Shown here: in pieces, positions 18,151 through 27,256 of the stretch | Numbering within the stretch: the stretch's first letter is position 1 | How the letters are laid out: each line of letters opens with the position of its first letter | DNA from: CAVXNB01 sp963763085 | GTDB taxonomy: Bacteria; Actinomycetota; Acidimicrobiia; Acidimicrobiales; Bog-793 | Reading direction: 5' to 3' | Length of the DNA: 64,000 nt | Assembly: GCA_963763085.1 (NCBI GenBank) | Contig: CAVXNB010000003.1 | Location: 827,572-891,571, forward strand | Notes under the pieces: generated by a model | What the model was told of the DNA's origin: nothing | Seen by the model: the letters and a program-made list of their open reading frames with translations, nothing else | Database searches by the model: none | Position numbers and translations under genes: made by a program

Positions 18151-20619
18151 GTGGAGGGATACGACTTTCGCGAAGTCGAGGCGCGCTGGCAGCGGCGCTG
18201 GGAGGAGGACGGCACGTATCGTGTCGATCTCGACGATCCGCGATCGCCCTACTACGTGCTGTCCATGTACCCGTACCCGAGCGGCCCAGCCCACCAGGGC
18301 CACATTCGGAACTACACCTTCGGCGACGTCCTCGTACGCCACCGCACGATGCAGGGCCATGCGGTGCTGAGCCCGTTCGGGTTCGACTCGTTCGGCCTTC
18401 CTGCCGAGAACGCTGCGATCAAGGGCGGCGCCCACCCGCGCCTGTACACAGAGGCGCGCATCGCCGAGCTCAAGGCGTCCGTGCTGCGACTCGGTGCTGT
18501 CTACGACTGGCGCCGTGAACTGCACAGCCACGACCCCGACTACATGAAATGGAATCAGTTCATCTTCCTCGAGCTGCTGCGCTCCGGCCTCGCCTACCGC
18601 GCTGAGGCGCCGGTCAACTGGTGCCCCGGATGTCACACCGTGCTCGCCAACGAGCAGGTCCTCGCCGACGGCACGTGCGAGCGGTCGGGTGACGTCGTCG
18701 AGCGGCGCTACCTCAAGCAGTGGTTCTTCCGCATCACGCGCTACGCAGACGAGCTGCTGGACGCTCTGGACGGCCTCGACTGGCCCGAGCGCGTGAAGAC
18801 CATGCAGCGTAACTGGATCGGTCGATCCGAGGGCGCCCAGTTCCGCTTGGCCGTCGAGGGACGCCCCGATTTGGACATCGAGGTCTTCACCACGCGCCCG
18901 GACACGAGCTTCGGCATGACCTATGCCGTGCTGGCGCCCGAACACCCGCTCGTCGCGGAGCTCGTGACCGATGCCCACGCGCAGGAGGTCGCCGAGCTGC
19001 GCGCACGAGCTGTGCAGGCAACCGACATCGAGCGCCTCTCGTCCGAAGGAACGCTCGAGAAGCGTGGCGCCTTCACGGGCAGCTATTGCGTCAATCCCTT
19101 CAACGACCAGCGCCTGCCCATCTACGTGGCGGACTATGTCCTCATGGGTTACGGCACCGGAGCCATCATGGCCGTACCAGCGGAGGACGAGCGTGACTTC
19201 GCTTTTGCCGAGGCATACGGCCTACCGATCGTGCGGACGGTGGCTCCACCGGAGGGCTTCGCCGGCGGGGCCTATGCGGGCGATGGGCTCAAGATCAACA
19301 GCGGTTTCCTCGACGGGCTCGATGTGTCGACAGCGAAGCGGGTGGCGATCGACTTTCTCGAACAGCTCGGCATCGGGTCCAGCAAGGTCAACTACCGCTT
19401 GCGCGACTGGCTCATCAGCCGGCAGCGCTACTGGGGCTGCCCCATCCCTGTCGTGTACTGCCCGGAGCACGGGGCGGTCCCGGCTCCTGTCGAGGAGCTC
19501 CCGATCCTGCTGCCCGACGATGTCGAGTTCCGGCCCACCGGCGAGTCGCCGCTCCGCTTCCACGAAGGCTTTCTGCAGACAACCTGTCCCATATGCGGCG
19601 GGCCGGCGACCCGCGAGACCGACACCATGGACACGTTCGTGGACTCGGCCTGGTACTTCCTTCGGTTCTGCAATCCTCGCGATGAGGCGGAACCCGTCGA
19701 CATCGGTGCCGCTCGCCATTTCATGCCCGTCGACCAGTACATCGGCGGGATCACGCATGCGATCTTGCATTTGCTTTACGCGCGTTTCTTCACACGGGCT
19801 CTGGCGGACACGGGCCTCGGGCCGAAGCAGGTTCGGGAACCGTTCGCTCAGCTGTTCTGTCAGGGCATGATCAGACTCGGCGGACGGGCGATGTCGAAGT
19901 CGAAGGGCAACGTCGTGTCACCCGATGAGTACTTCGAGCGCGTTGGCGCCGATTCTCTGCGCCTGCTGCACCTCTTCATCGGCCCCCCGGTGGACGACGT
20001 CGACTGGAGCGACCAGGTCGACGAGATCGTCGAGGGTTGCTCAAGGTATCTCGGCCGCGTCTGGCGCCTGGCGACGGAGGAGCCGGGCCGGCCCCGCCGG
20101 GCCGACGAAGCCGGTGACGGGGCCGCCGCGGCCGGCGACGCCGACGAGCTGCGGCGGGCCGTCCACCATGCGATCGCCCGAGTCACCGCCGATATCGAGC
20201 GCTACGCGTTCAATACCGCGGTCGCCGCCTGCATGGAGCTGACCAACACGATCGCCCGCCACGCTCGGGCCGGCACGGACCGGGCGGTCGTGGACGAGTC
20301 GATCGACACCCTGCTCGAGCTCCTGGCGCCGCTCGTGCCGCACGTGGCGGCCGAGGCCTACGAGCGCCGGCGCGGCGACAACGTGCACACCCGACCCTGG
20401 CCGGTGGCGGACGTGCGCCTGCTCACGGCTCAGAAGGTGACGATGGTGGTCGAAGTTCGGAGCAAGCCGAGGGATCGGATCGAGGTCGACCGCGACATCT
20501 CGGAGGAGACAGCGATCGAGCTCGCGCTGGCCTCCCCGAAAGTGCAGGACATCCTGGGCGGCGCCGCACCGACACGCGTCGTCGCACGGCCGCCACGCGT
20601 CGTCAACATCATCCCGTGA
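18151..20619 (+). CDS. leuS: Leucyl-tRNA synthetase
   Basis: Complete 822-residue class I synthetase that charges tRNA-Leu. The HIGH-type motif is 'YPSGPAHQGHIRNY' near residue 45, and the KMSKS loop is 'RAMSKSKGNVV' near 580. The CP1 editing domain with a 'TRPDT' threonine-rich motif lies around 250, followed by the anticodon-binding and C-terminal domains. A zinc-binding-type cysteine cluster (WCPGC…) is present. GTG 18151 opens with EGYDFREVEARWQRRW, the normal N-terminus of the family, so this start is secure. The 3' end overlaps the convergent VOC gene by 11 bases. Confidence 0.97.
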   Translation: MEGYDFREVEARWQRRWEEDGTYRVDLDDPRSPYYVLSMYPYPSGPAHQGHIRNYTFGDVLVRHRTMQGHAVLSPFGFDSFGLPAENAAIKGGAHPRLYTEARIAELKASVLRLGAVYDWRRELHSHDPDYMKWNQFIFLELLRSGLAYRAEAPVNWCPGCHTVLANEQVLADGTCERSGDVVERRYLKQWFFRITRYADELLDALDGLDWPERVKTMQRNWIGRSEGAQFRLAVEGRPDLDIEVFTTRPDTSFGMTYAVLAPEHPLVAELVTDAHAQEVAELRARAVQATDIERLSSEGTLEKRGAFTGSYCVNPFNDQRLPIYVADYVLMGYGTGAIMAVPAEDERDFAFAEAYGLPIVRTVAPPEGFAGGAYAGDGLKINSGFLDGLDVSTAKRVAIDFLEQLGIGSSKVNYRLRDWLISRQRYWGCPIPVVYCPEHGAVPAPVEELPILLPDDVEFRPTGESPLRFHEGFLQTTCPICGGPATRETDTMDTFVDSAWYFLRFCNPRDEAEPVDIGAARHFMPVDQYIGGITHAILHLLYARFFTRALADTGLGPKQVREPFAQLFCQGMIRLGGRAMSKSKGNVVSPDEYFERVGADSLRLLHLFIGPPVDDVDWSDQVDEIVEGCSRYLGRVWRLATEEPGRPRRADEAGDGAAAAGDADELRRAVHHAIARVTADIERYAFNTAVAACMELTNTIARHARAGTDRAVVDESIDTLLELLAPLVPHVAAEAYERRRGDNVHTRPWPVADVRLLTAQKVTMVVEVRSKPRDRIEVDRDISEETAIELALASPKVQDILGGAAPTRVVARPPRVVNIIP

Positions 20620-20980
20620 GGGCCTTGAGCACGCAGAACTCGTTGCCCTCCGGGTCCGCGAGCACGACCCACGTCGCCTCGACTCCCTGACCGACCGACA
20701 CCCGCTCCGCGCCGAGGGCCTCGAGACGCTCCACCTCCGCCTGCTGATCATCCGGGCGCAAGTCGATGTGGAGGCGGTTCTTCAAGGTCTTCGACTCAGG
20801 AACCCTCAGAAACAACAAATCAGCAGCCACCCCGTCCTCCGCACTCCCGGCCGGCGGCTCGAGGACCACCTCGTCGGGGTCCTCGTGGGTCCGTCGCCAC
20901 CCGAGCGCGGACTCCCAGAAGGTCGCGGTCGCCGATGGGTCATGGGCGTCGATGCACAGGCACTGGATTCGGAGGCTCAC
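20609..20980 (-). CDS. VOC-family (glyoxalase/bleomycin-resistance-like) protein
   Basis: 123-residue vicinal-oxygen-chelate domain: 'IDAHDPSATATFWESALGWRR' at the N-terminus, 'NRLHIDLRPDDQQAEVERLEALGA' in the middle and 'VVLADPEGNEFCVL' at the end, the characteristic paired beta-alpha-beta-beta-beta pattern. Members bind metals or small molecules; this subgroup (Glo_EDI_BRP_like, DPEGNEFC) has no assigned substrate. It converges on leuS with a short tail overlap. Confidence 0.85.
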   Translation of the reverse strand: MSLRIQCLCIDAHDPSATATFWESALGWRRTHEDPDEVVLEPPAGSAEDGVAADLLFLRVPESKTLKNRLHIDLRPDDQQAEVERLEALGAERVSVGQGVEATWVVLADPEGNEFCVLKALTG

Positions 20981-21025
20981 GCCCCATGTCTTACTAGGTC
21001 CAACCCGGGCCGGCCCGCCCGCGGC

Positions 21026-21517
<492 letters not shown>

Positions 21518-21614
21518 GGCAAATCCTCCTCAGGAGACATCGTGGGGCCTAATCATGAGTTAATCCATCCGCTTTAGAAACTTAGCCCACCCGGCCACCG
21601 GCCCGCCGCCCACG

Positions 21615-21674
21615 AAACTGGCTTCGAAAACAGATTGCGACCGGTCGCAATCTGGATTGGAGGCAAGTTTGAAA
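21615..21674 (-). repeat. Dispersed dyad-symmetric element, copy 1
   Basis: About 60 bases that match copy 2 (42784-42843) at 51 of 60 positions when read on the minus strand; the first 20 bases are identical. The core is a perfect 24-bp palindrome (21631-21654, centre GACC/GGTC). The outer arm TTGCCTCC is well kept on one side and degenerate on the other. It lies alone in the 195-base gap between the carbonic anhydrase start and the PAC2 gene end, and is AT-richer than its surroundings. No coding capacity. Confidence 0.85.
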
Positions 21675-21712
21675 ACTTTTTCGAACATGCCCGGCCGGTC
21701 TCGCCCCGAGAC

Positions 21713-22600
21713 TCAGCCCTCGGTGGACTCGCCGCGCAGATAGCGCTCCAGCTCTGCCGCGATCTCGTCGCCCGACGGGACAGGCCCGGCCTCGAAGGGG
21801 AGAGGCGCCCCCTCGAGCTCGTCGATCTGCTGCTCGAGCTGGCGGACCATCGCCTGGTGCTCGCCGCTCTGCGCGATGAGCTCGTCGACCTTCAGCCGGG
21901 CTCCCTCGGCCGCCTCGGCAAGAACGTCGGAATCGATGACGAGACCGGACAGCCCGGCGAGGCCGTCCAGCAGCGCTAGCGACGCCGCAGGAAACGGCAT
22001 CGCCGCGACATAGTGCGGCACCCTTGCCCAAAGGCCGATCGAAGGAATCCCCTTGCTCGTGCAAGCCCGCTCGATGGCCGCCTGGATCCCTGCCGGAACC
22101 TCGATCGTCCCGGAGACGAAGCCGATCTGCTGAGCCAACTGGCTGTCCGACGCCGTCGCGGCGAGCTTCACGGGCCGGGTATGCGGGGCGCCGGCGGGGA
22201 ATCCGCCGAAGCCGACCATGAGCCGAACCTCGAGCGAGATGGCGAGCTCCGCCACCGCCTCCGAGAAGGTCTGCCAGCGCATGTCGGGCTCGGGGCCGGC
22301 GAGCATCGCGATGCCCGAGCCGAGGCGGTCGGCCCCGACGTGGAGCACCACCTGCGGCCAGTCGAGCTCCTCGTTGATCCCGTCGACGATCTTGAGCTGG
22401 GGCCGGCGGGCGCGGTTGTCGAGTAGCTCCTCGGAGTCGAACACCGCGTACGGCCGCGTCTGCACCGCCTCGAGCAGGCTCGTCATGGCGGTCGCACCGG
22501 CGAGGCCGGCGTCGACCCAACCGTCGAGCGCAACGACGAGCACCGGGGAGGCCGGAGCCTCCTCGCCCGTGAGGTGGTAGAGGGACGATGGGGGGGTCAT
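21713..22600 (-). CDS. PAC2-family protein (proteasome-assembly-chaperone-like)
   Basis: 295-residue member of the PAC2/DUF75 family. It has the N-terminal 'PVLVVALDGWVDAGLAGATAM' signature, a central 'RLMVGFGGFPAGAPHTRPVKL' and 'GIPSIGLWARVPHYVAAMPFP' segment, and a C-terminal coiled-coil ('SGEHQAMVRQLEQQIDELEG'). Homologues are conserved in actinobacteria and resemble eukaryotic proteasome assembly chaperones; the bacterial function is not established. ATG 22600 overlaps the stop of the upstream kinase-like gene (ATGA). Confidence 0.85.
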   Translation of the reverse strand: MTPPSSLYHLTGEEAPASPVLVVALDGWVDAGLAGATAMTSLLEAVQTRPYAVFDSEELLDNRARRPQLKIVDGINEELDWPQVVLHVGADRLGSGIAMLAGPEPDMRWQTFSEAVAELAISLEVRLMVGFGGFPAGAPHTRPVKLAATASDSQLAQQIGFVSGTIEVPAGIQAAIERACTSKGIPSIGLWARVPHYVAAMPFPAASLALLDGLAGLSGLVIDSDVLAEAAEGARLKVDELIAQSGEHQAMVRQLEQQIDELEGAPLPFEAGPVPSGDEIAAELERYLRGESTEG

Positions 22601-23652
22601 CGTTGTTTCCTTCCCGTTGGCAGGGACCAGCGCTCGACAGTCCTCAGCGCCTCGCGGGCGAGAAGGCGCACCTGGGTGCCGAACACCTCGGTGCCCGAGC
22701 GGTCGCCGGCGCCGAAGCCTGCGGCGTAACGCGCCTGAACGCCCTGGAGGATGCAGGCGAGCTTCCAGTACCCGAAGGCGACGTAGTAGTCGAGACCCGA
22801 GAGGTCTCGGCCCGTCCGGGCGGCGTAGCGTTCCGCCAGCTCAGCCCGGGTCGAGAATCCCGGCAAAGACGTGGGAGCGCGGCCGAGGGCGGAGAACTCG
22901 TCGTCCGGCTCGGTCCAGTAGACCATCAGCAGCCCAACGTCCGCGAGCGGGTCGCCGAGCGTGCAGATCTCCCAGTCGAGCACCGCTGCCACCGAGCCGT
23001 CGTCGGCAAGCATCGTGTTGTCGAGCCGGTAGTCGCCGTGCACGATCGTCGAGCGGTCCTGGGCCGGGATCGAGGACGCAAGCAGCTCGTAGACGATGTC
23101 GACATCGCCCGGGCGATCGACCCCGTCGATCTGGGACTGGCCGAACTGTCCATGCCACCGCTCGAGCTGGCGAGCGATGTAGCCCTCCCGCCGGCCGAGG
23201 TCGCCGAGCCCGACAGCGTCGACGTCGACGGCGTGCAGATCGGCCAGCACATCCACGAGCGACTCCCCGGCATGGTGCCTGCCACCCTCGTCGAGGACTC
23301 CTTCGGCGGTCGGAGCATCCCGCAGGATGTGGCCGGGCACGAACTCCATCACATAAAACGGTGCGCCCGTCACGTCCGGATCGGGGCAGTAGCCGAGCGT
23401 GCGGGGCACCGGGACCGGCGTCGGACCGAGGGCCGTCACGACGCGGTACTCGCGACCCATGTCGTGAGCCGTGGGCAAGACGTGACCCGACGGCGGCCGG
23501 CGGAGCACGACGTCCCCGCCGGCGGCGTCCCGCACCCGGTAGGTCAGGTTGGATCGGCCGCCGGCGATGAGCTCGAAACCGAACGGGGGCACGAGCGAAT
23601 CGACGTTCGCCTCGAGCCAGGCGCTGACGGGCCCCTCGTCGATTCCTTCCAT
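22597..23652 (-). CDS. Aminoglycoside-phosphotransferase-family (APH) kinase-like protein
   Basis: 351 residues with an APH fold: a nucleotide loop 'GGRSNLTYRV', the catalytic loop 'VHGDYRLDNTML' (HGD…N) and metal-binding 'VLDWEICTLGDPLADVG'. This subgroup (ACAD10/FadE36-like) is often found beside acyl-CoA metabolism genes and is thought to phosphorylate small hydroxylated acyl substrates rather than antibiotics. It overlaps the PAC2 gene by four bases and shares its strand with the SDR, so they are probably one transcript. Confidence 0.85.
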   Translation of the reverse strand: MEGIDEGPVSAWLEANVDSLVPPFGFELIAGGRSNLTYRVRDAAGGDVVLRRPPSGHVLPTAHDMGREYRVVTALGPTPVPVPRTLGYCPDPDVTGAPFYVMEFVPGHILRDAPTAEGVLDEGGRHHAGESLVDVLADLHAVDVDAVGLGDLGRREGYIARQLERWHGQFGQSQIDGVDRPGDVDIVYELLASSIPAQDRSTIVHGDYRLDNTMLADDGSVAAVLDWEICTLGDPLADVGLLMVYWTEPDDEFSALGRAPTSLPGFSTRAELAERYAARTGRDLSGLDYYVAFGYWKLACILQGVQARYAAGFGAGDRSGTEVFGTQVRLLAREALRTVERWSLPTGRKQR

Positions 23653-23703
23653 TACCGCAGGCTATCGGTCCGCGGCTTGCCGATCGGGTGACCATCTAGC
23701 TCG

Positions 23704-24429
23704 TCAGAGCGCCATCGTGTCTCCGCCGTCGACGACGATCCTCGCCCCGTTCACGTTCGCCGCCGGCTCGGAGCACAGGAACGCCACGACCTTGCCGAAG
23801 TCCGCCGGATCGCCCATCGGAGTCTCGCTGCTGACGCCGAGCTCGAGCATGCGGTCGGTGGCATGCGAGCCGGGACAGGCGAGGTTCAGTGTCACGCCGG
23901 TCCCCCGGAGATCGGCGGCCGCGGTCTTCGCCCAGGCCCAGAGCCCCGCCCGCGCCGTGTTGGAGAGGGCGAGCGTCGGACTTGCCTGGGTGATGGTGTA
24001 TGAGCTGATGAAACAGATCCGCCCCCACTTCGCCGCCGTCAGATGGGGCAACGCCGCCCGAACGAACCGGACGCTGCTGAGCAGGTTGGCCTGGATCGCC
24101 GCCAGGATGGCCTCGTCGTCGAGATCGAGGGACCTCCCCCGGGGCGGACCGCCCGCGTTCGCTACGACCACGTCGAGGCGGCCGAACCGCTCCATCGCCA
24201 CCGAGATCAGTCGGTCGGGAGTCTCCGGATCGGTGACATCGGCCTGGACGGCGACGACGTCCGCGCCCTGCGAGCGGAGCGAGTCCTCGGCGTTCGACAA
24301 CGCCTCTTGCCCCCGGCCCGAGATGACCACCCGCGCGCCCTCGCCGGCGAGCGCTTCCGCAGCCGCCCGGCCGAGGCCTTTCGACGACGCCGCCACTACG
24401 GCAACACGCCCTTCGAGTCCAAGATCCAC
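23704..24429 (-). CDS. SDR-family protein without the usual YxxxK motif
   Basis: 241-residue short-chain dehydrogenase fold with a clear NAD(P) site (VVAASSKGLGRA, residues about 11-22), NAGG (residues near 91) and C-terminal 'VNGARIVVDGGDTMAL'. Where YxxxK is expected the sequence reads 'SPTLALSNTARAGLWAWAK', so Tyr and Lys are replaced by Ser and Arg. That matches the 'BKR_like_SDR_like' subgroup, which lacks the normal catalytic tetrad. It may bind rather than reduce a substrate, or use a different acid. GTG 24429 is 14 bases after the M24 peptidase. Confidence 0.85.
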   Translation of the reverse strand: MDLGLEGRVAVVAASSKGLGRAAAEALAGEGARVVISGRGQEALSNAEDSLRSQGADVVAVQADVTDPETPDRLISVAMERFGRLDVVVANAGGPPRGRSLDLDDEAILAAIQANLLSSVRFVRAALPHLTAAKWGRICFISSYTITQASPTLALSNTARAGLWAWAKTAAADLRGTGVTLNLACPGSHATDRMLELGVSSETPMGDPADFGKVVAFLCSEPAANVNGARIVVDGGDTMAL

Positions 24430-24443
24430 GCGAGCGCCCCTTC

Positions 24444-25595
24444 CTAGGCTTCGACGACAGCGAGTCGGTGGTCAGCTTGATTGCATGCGAGCGGTCCGTC
24501 CTCGGTCGCGACCACGATGTCCTCGATGCGCGCCCCGAACCGACCGGCCAGATAAATGCCCGGCTCGACGGAGAAGGCGTGGCCGGGGGCGAGCCGGGTG
24601 CGGTTGCCTTCCACCATGTACGGGTCCTCGTGCTCCTCGATCCCGATGCCGTGGCCGATGCGGTGGATGAACGCATCACCGAAGCCGGCGGCGGCAATCG
24701 GCTCGCGTCCCGCTCGGTCGACGTCCTCGCACGGCGTGCCAACCGTCGCAGCCGCCACTGCCGCCGCCTGCGCGAGGTACAGAACCTCGAAAAGCTCCCG
24801 GAACTCCGCACCGGGATCCCCGGTGACGACGGTGCGTGTGATGTCCGAGCAGTAGCCGATCCCGTCGCCGAGGCGGAGCGCACCACCGAAATCGCAGACG
24901 ACCGGTTCGCCGCGCCCGATCACCCTCGGCCCCGGGTCGTGGTGAGGGCTGGCGGAATTGGGGCCACTTCCGACTATCGCGAAATTCACCCGCTCGTGGC
25001 CTTCGGCGAGGAGCCTTCTCGAGATCTCCGCCGAAACCTCCGCCTCGCTCCTCCCGATGAGGGCGATCTCTCCGCCCAAAAGCGCCGATGCCACACGGTC
25101 GGCAGCCGCGCCGGCGGCACGGAGCGCCGCGACCTCGTGGGCGTCCTTCACGGCGCGCAGCGGCCCCACGACTGCCCCGGCGCTACGCCACGTCGCGTGC
25201 GGGATCGCCTCTTCCAGCTCCAGCAGGTGCGAAGCCCAACACCGGTCCGAGACCGCCAGCCGCGTCCGCTTGCCCACCAGCCCCGCCACGACCTCGGCCG
25301 GTCGTTCCCTCTCCGCCCACGGTCGCATGGCGAACAGACGCGAATCGTGCTCGACCCTCGGTGCCTCGAGCTCGGGCACGACCAGCGTCGCCTGGTCGTC
25401 GGCGGGCAGCACCAGCATGGTCAAGCGCTCGAGCGGCATGGCTTCGTAGCCGGTCAACCACGGCAGGTCGGCGCCGAGGGAGAGGAGCAGCGCGTCGACT
25501 CCCGTTTCTCTCATGCGGTCGCGCACCTTGGCCAGCCGCGCCGCCCTCGCGAGCGCGGCGTCGACCGGCCCCTCCGTCGGGCGATCGACGCTCAC
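24444..25595 (-). CDS. M24-family metallopeptidase (Xaa-Pro aminopeptidase-like)
   Basis: 383 residues with a creatinase-like N-terminal domain ('RVRDRMRETGVDALLLSLGADLPWLTGYEA') and a pita-bread catalytic domain. Metal ligands fit the pattern Asp in 'VVCDFGGAL', Asp in 'YCSDITRTVVTG', His in 'HRIGHGIGIEEHEDP', Glu in 'FSVEPGIYL' and Glu/Asp in 'GARIEDIVV'. It probably removes N-terminal residues before proline, or is a related aminopeptidase. GTG 25595 overlaps the lipA stop (GTGA), so it is translated with the lipoate genes, although no functional link is evident. Confidence 0.88.
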   Translation of the reverse strand: MSVDRPTEGPVDAALARAARLAKVRDRMRETGVDALLLSLGADLPWLTGYEAMPLERLTMLVLPADDQATLVVPELEAPRVEHDSRLFAMRPWAERERPAEVVAGLVGKRTRLAVSDRCWASHLLELEEAIPHATWRSAGAVVGPLRAVKDAHEVAALRAAGAAADRVASALLGGEIALIGRSEAEVSAEISRRLLAEGHERVNFAIVGSGPNSASPHHDPGPRVIGRGEPVVCDFGGALRLGDGIGYCSDITRTVVTGDPGAEFRELFEVLYLAQAAAVAAATVGTPCEDVDRAGREPIAAAGFGDAFIHRIGHGIGIEEHEDPYMVEGNRTRLAPGHAFSVEPGIYLAGRFGARIEDIVVATEDGPLACNQADHRLAVVEA

Positions 25596-27256
25596 GGGCG
25601 AGCCTCCGCTCTCGTCGCGGCGACGGCCCGCTTTGCGTGGTAGCTCGAACGCGTCAGTGGCGACGCCTCGACGTGCGCGAAGCCCATGGCCCGCGCCGTC
25701 GCTCCCAGCTCGTCGAATTCGGCCGGCGTCCACCACCGGGCCACCGGCAGGTGGGCGGCCGACGGTCGCAGGTACTGACCGAGCGTGATGATCTCGACGC
25801 CCACGGCCCGGAGGTCGCCGAGCGCCCCGACCACCTCGTCGCGCGTTTCGCCCATGCCGAGGATGATGCCGGACTTCGTGGTGCATCCGGCGGCAGCCGA
25901 TCGTGCGAGCACGGACAAGCTCCGGGCGTACGAAGCGGAGGGGCGGACGGCGCGTTGGAGGCGGTTGACAGTTTCGAGGTTGTGGTTCAGGACGTCGGGA
26001 CGGGCCGAGAGGATGATGCCGAGGGCCGTCTCGTCGCCCTTGCAGTCGGGGACGAGAACCTCGACGGTGGTGCCCGGGCAGCGCCGGCGGATCGCCGCGA
26101 TCGTCTCGGCAAAGGCGGTCGCCCCACCGTCAGACAGGTCGTCGCGGGCCACGGCAGTGACGACCGCGTGCGACAGGCCCATACGCTCCACCGCTTCGGC
26201 CACGCGACCGGGCTCGTCGGGGTCGAGCGCGAGTGGACGACTCGTGTCGACGAGACAGAACCCGCACGCTCGGGTGCAGCGTTCGCCGTTGATCATGAAG
26301 GTGGCCGTGCCGTCGGCCCAGCATTCGAAGATGTTCGGACAGCCGGCTTCCTCGCAGACGGTGACGAGCGCGAGCTCGCGCATCGTCGAGCGGAGCCGGA
26401 CGAGCTCGGGGCCGATCCGCAGCTGAGCCCGGACCCACTCGGGCTTGCGACTCGACAGTGCCACGCCCTGGGTCGGGTCGACTCCGGCGTCCGCCAGCCG
26501 GCGATCGAGCGCCCGCGCCGGGACAGACCCCGCGCCGGCGCCGGCCGCGGTGAGCGGCAGCACGGTGCGAGCGGCCCGCGGCCACCACGAGGCGTCCTGG
26601 CGCTCGACCGACGCGCCCCTGGCGAGCTGATCGGGAGCCCGGCGCACGACCGCGTCCGCCACGTCGCGCAACGTCGCCTTCACGCCCTCGGCGGCCATGG
26701 AGGTGACGCCCAGGTCCGTCAGACCGCACGGGACGATGTGGCCGAACATGGAGAGGTCGGGATCCACGTTCAAGGCGAAGCCGTGCATCGACCGGCCGCG
26801 GCTGATCCTCACCCCGATGGCGCAGATCTTCCTCGGCCGAGGTCCATCGGGATCGATCCAGACGCCGGGATAGCCCTCGAGCCGCCCGGCACCTTCGAGG
26901 CCGAGATCGGCGAGGGCACCGATGACGAGTCGCTCGATCGCGTGCACATGGGCCGGGACGGCGCCCGGCCCGAGCGGGACGTCGAGGATCGGATAGCCCA
27001 CGAGCTGGCCGGGCCCGTGGTAGGTGACGTCGCCCCCGCGGTCGGCCTGCACGAGCTCCGCGCCGACCGACTCGGGGTCCGCCAGCAAGTGCTCGGCCTT
27101 GGCTCGCACGCCGAGCGTATAAACGTGCGGGTGCTCCAGGAGGAGCAGGTATTCGCCCCTACCGCCCTTGCAGAGGGCGCGCTGCAGAACGTGGGCGTCC
27201 CCGTACCGGACCCGCCCGAGCCAGCGGACGTGGAGCTCTCGGCCGGTCGTGCTCAG
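25592..27256 (-). CDS. LipB–LipA fusion: octanoyltransferase plus lipoyl synthase
   Basis: One uninterrupted frame of 554 residues carries both lipoate-synthesis enzymes. Residues 1-210 are LipB (octanoyl-ACP:protein transferase): 'WLGRVRYGDAHVLQRAL', 'LLLLEHPHVYTLG', 'RGGDVTYHGPGQLVGYPI', catalytic Lys in 'RKICAIGVRIS' and catalytic Cys in 'HIVPCGL'. Residues about 265-554 are LipA, the radical-SAM sulfur inserter: auxiliary cluster CEEAGCPNIFEC, radical-SAM CTRACGFC and C-terminal RSSY. No ATG, GTG or TTG lies in frame before GTG 27109, which is inside LipB. A CTG at 27256 overlaps the E2 stop as CTGA and restores a normal LipB N-terminus. An internal GTG at 26464 could make free LipA. Placed between E2 and an M24 peptidase. 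Confidence 0.85.
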   Translation of the reverse strand: MSTTGRELHVRWLGRVRYGDAHVLQRALCKGGRGEYLLLLEHPHVYTLGVRAKAEHLLADPESVGAELVQADRGGDVTYHGPGQLVGYPILDVPLGPGAVPAHVHAIERLVIGALADLGLEGAGRLEGYPGVWIDPDGPRPRKICAIGVRISRGRSMHGFALNVDPDLSMFGHIVPCGLTDLGVTSMAAEGVKATLRDVADAVVRRAPDQLARGASVERQDASWWPRAARTVLPLTAAGAGAGSVPARALDRRLADAGVDPTQGVALSSRKPEWVRAQLRIGPELVRLRSTMRELALVTVCEEAGCPNIFECWADGTATFMINGERCTRACGFCLVDTSRPLALDPDEPGRVAEAVERMGLSHAVVTAVARDDLSDGGATAFAETIAAIRRRCPGTTVEVLVPDCKGDETALGIILSARPDVLNHNLETVNRLQRAVRPSASYARSLSVLARSAAAGCTTKSGIILGMGETRDEVVGALGDLRAVGVEIITLGQYLRPSAAHLPVARWWTPAEFDELGATARAMGFAHVEASPLTRSSYHAKRAVAATRAEARP

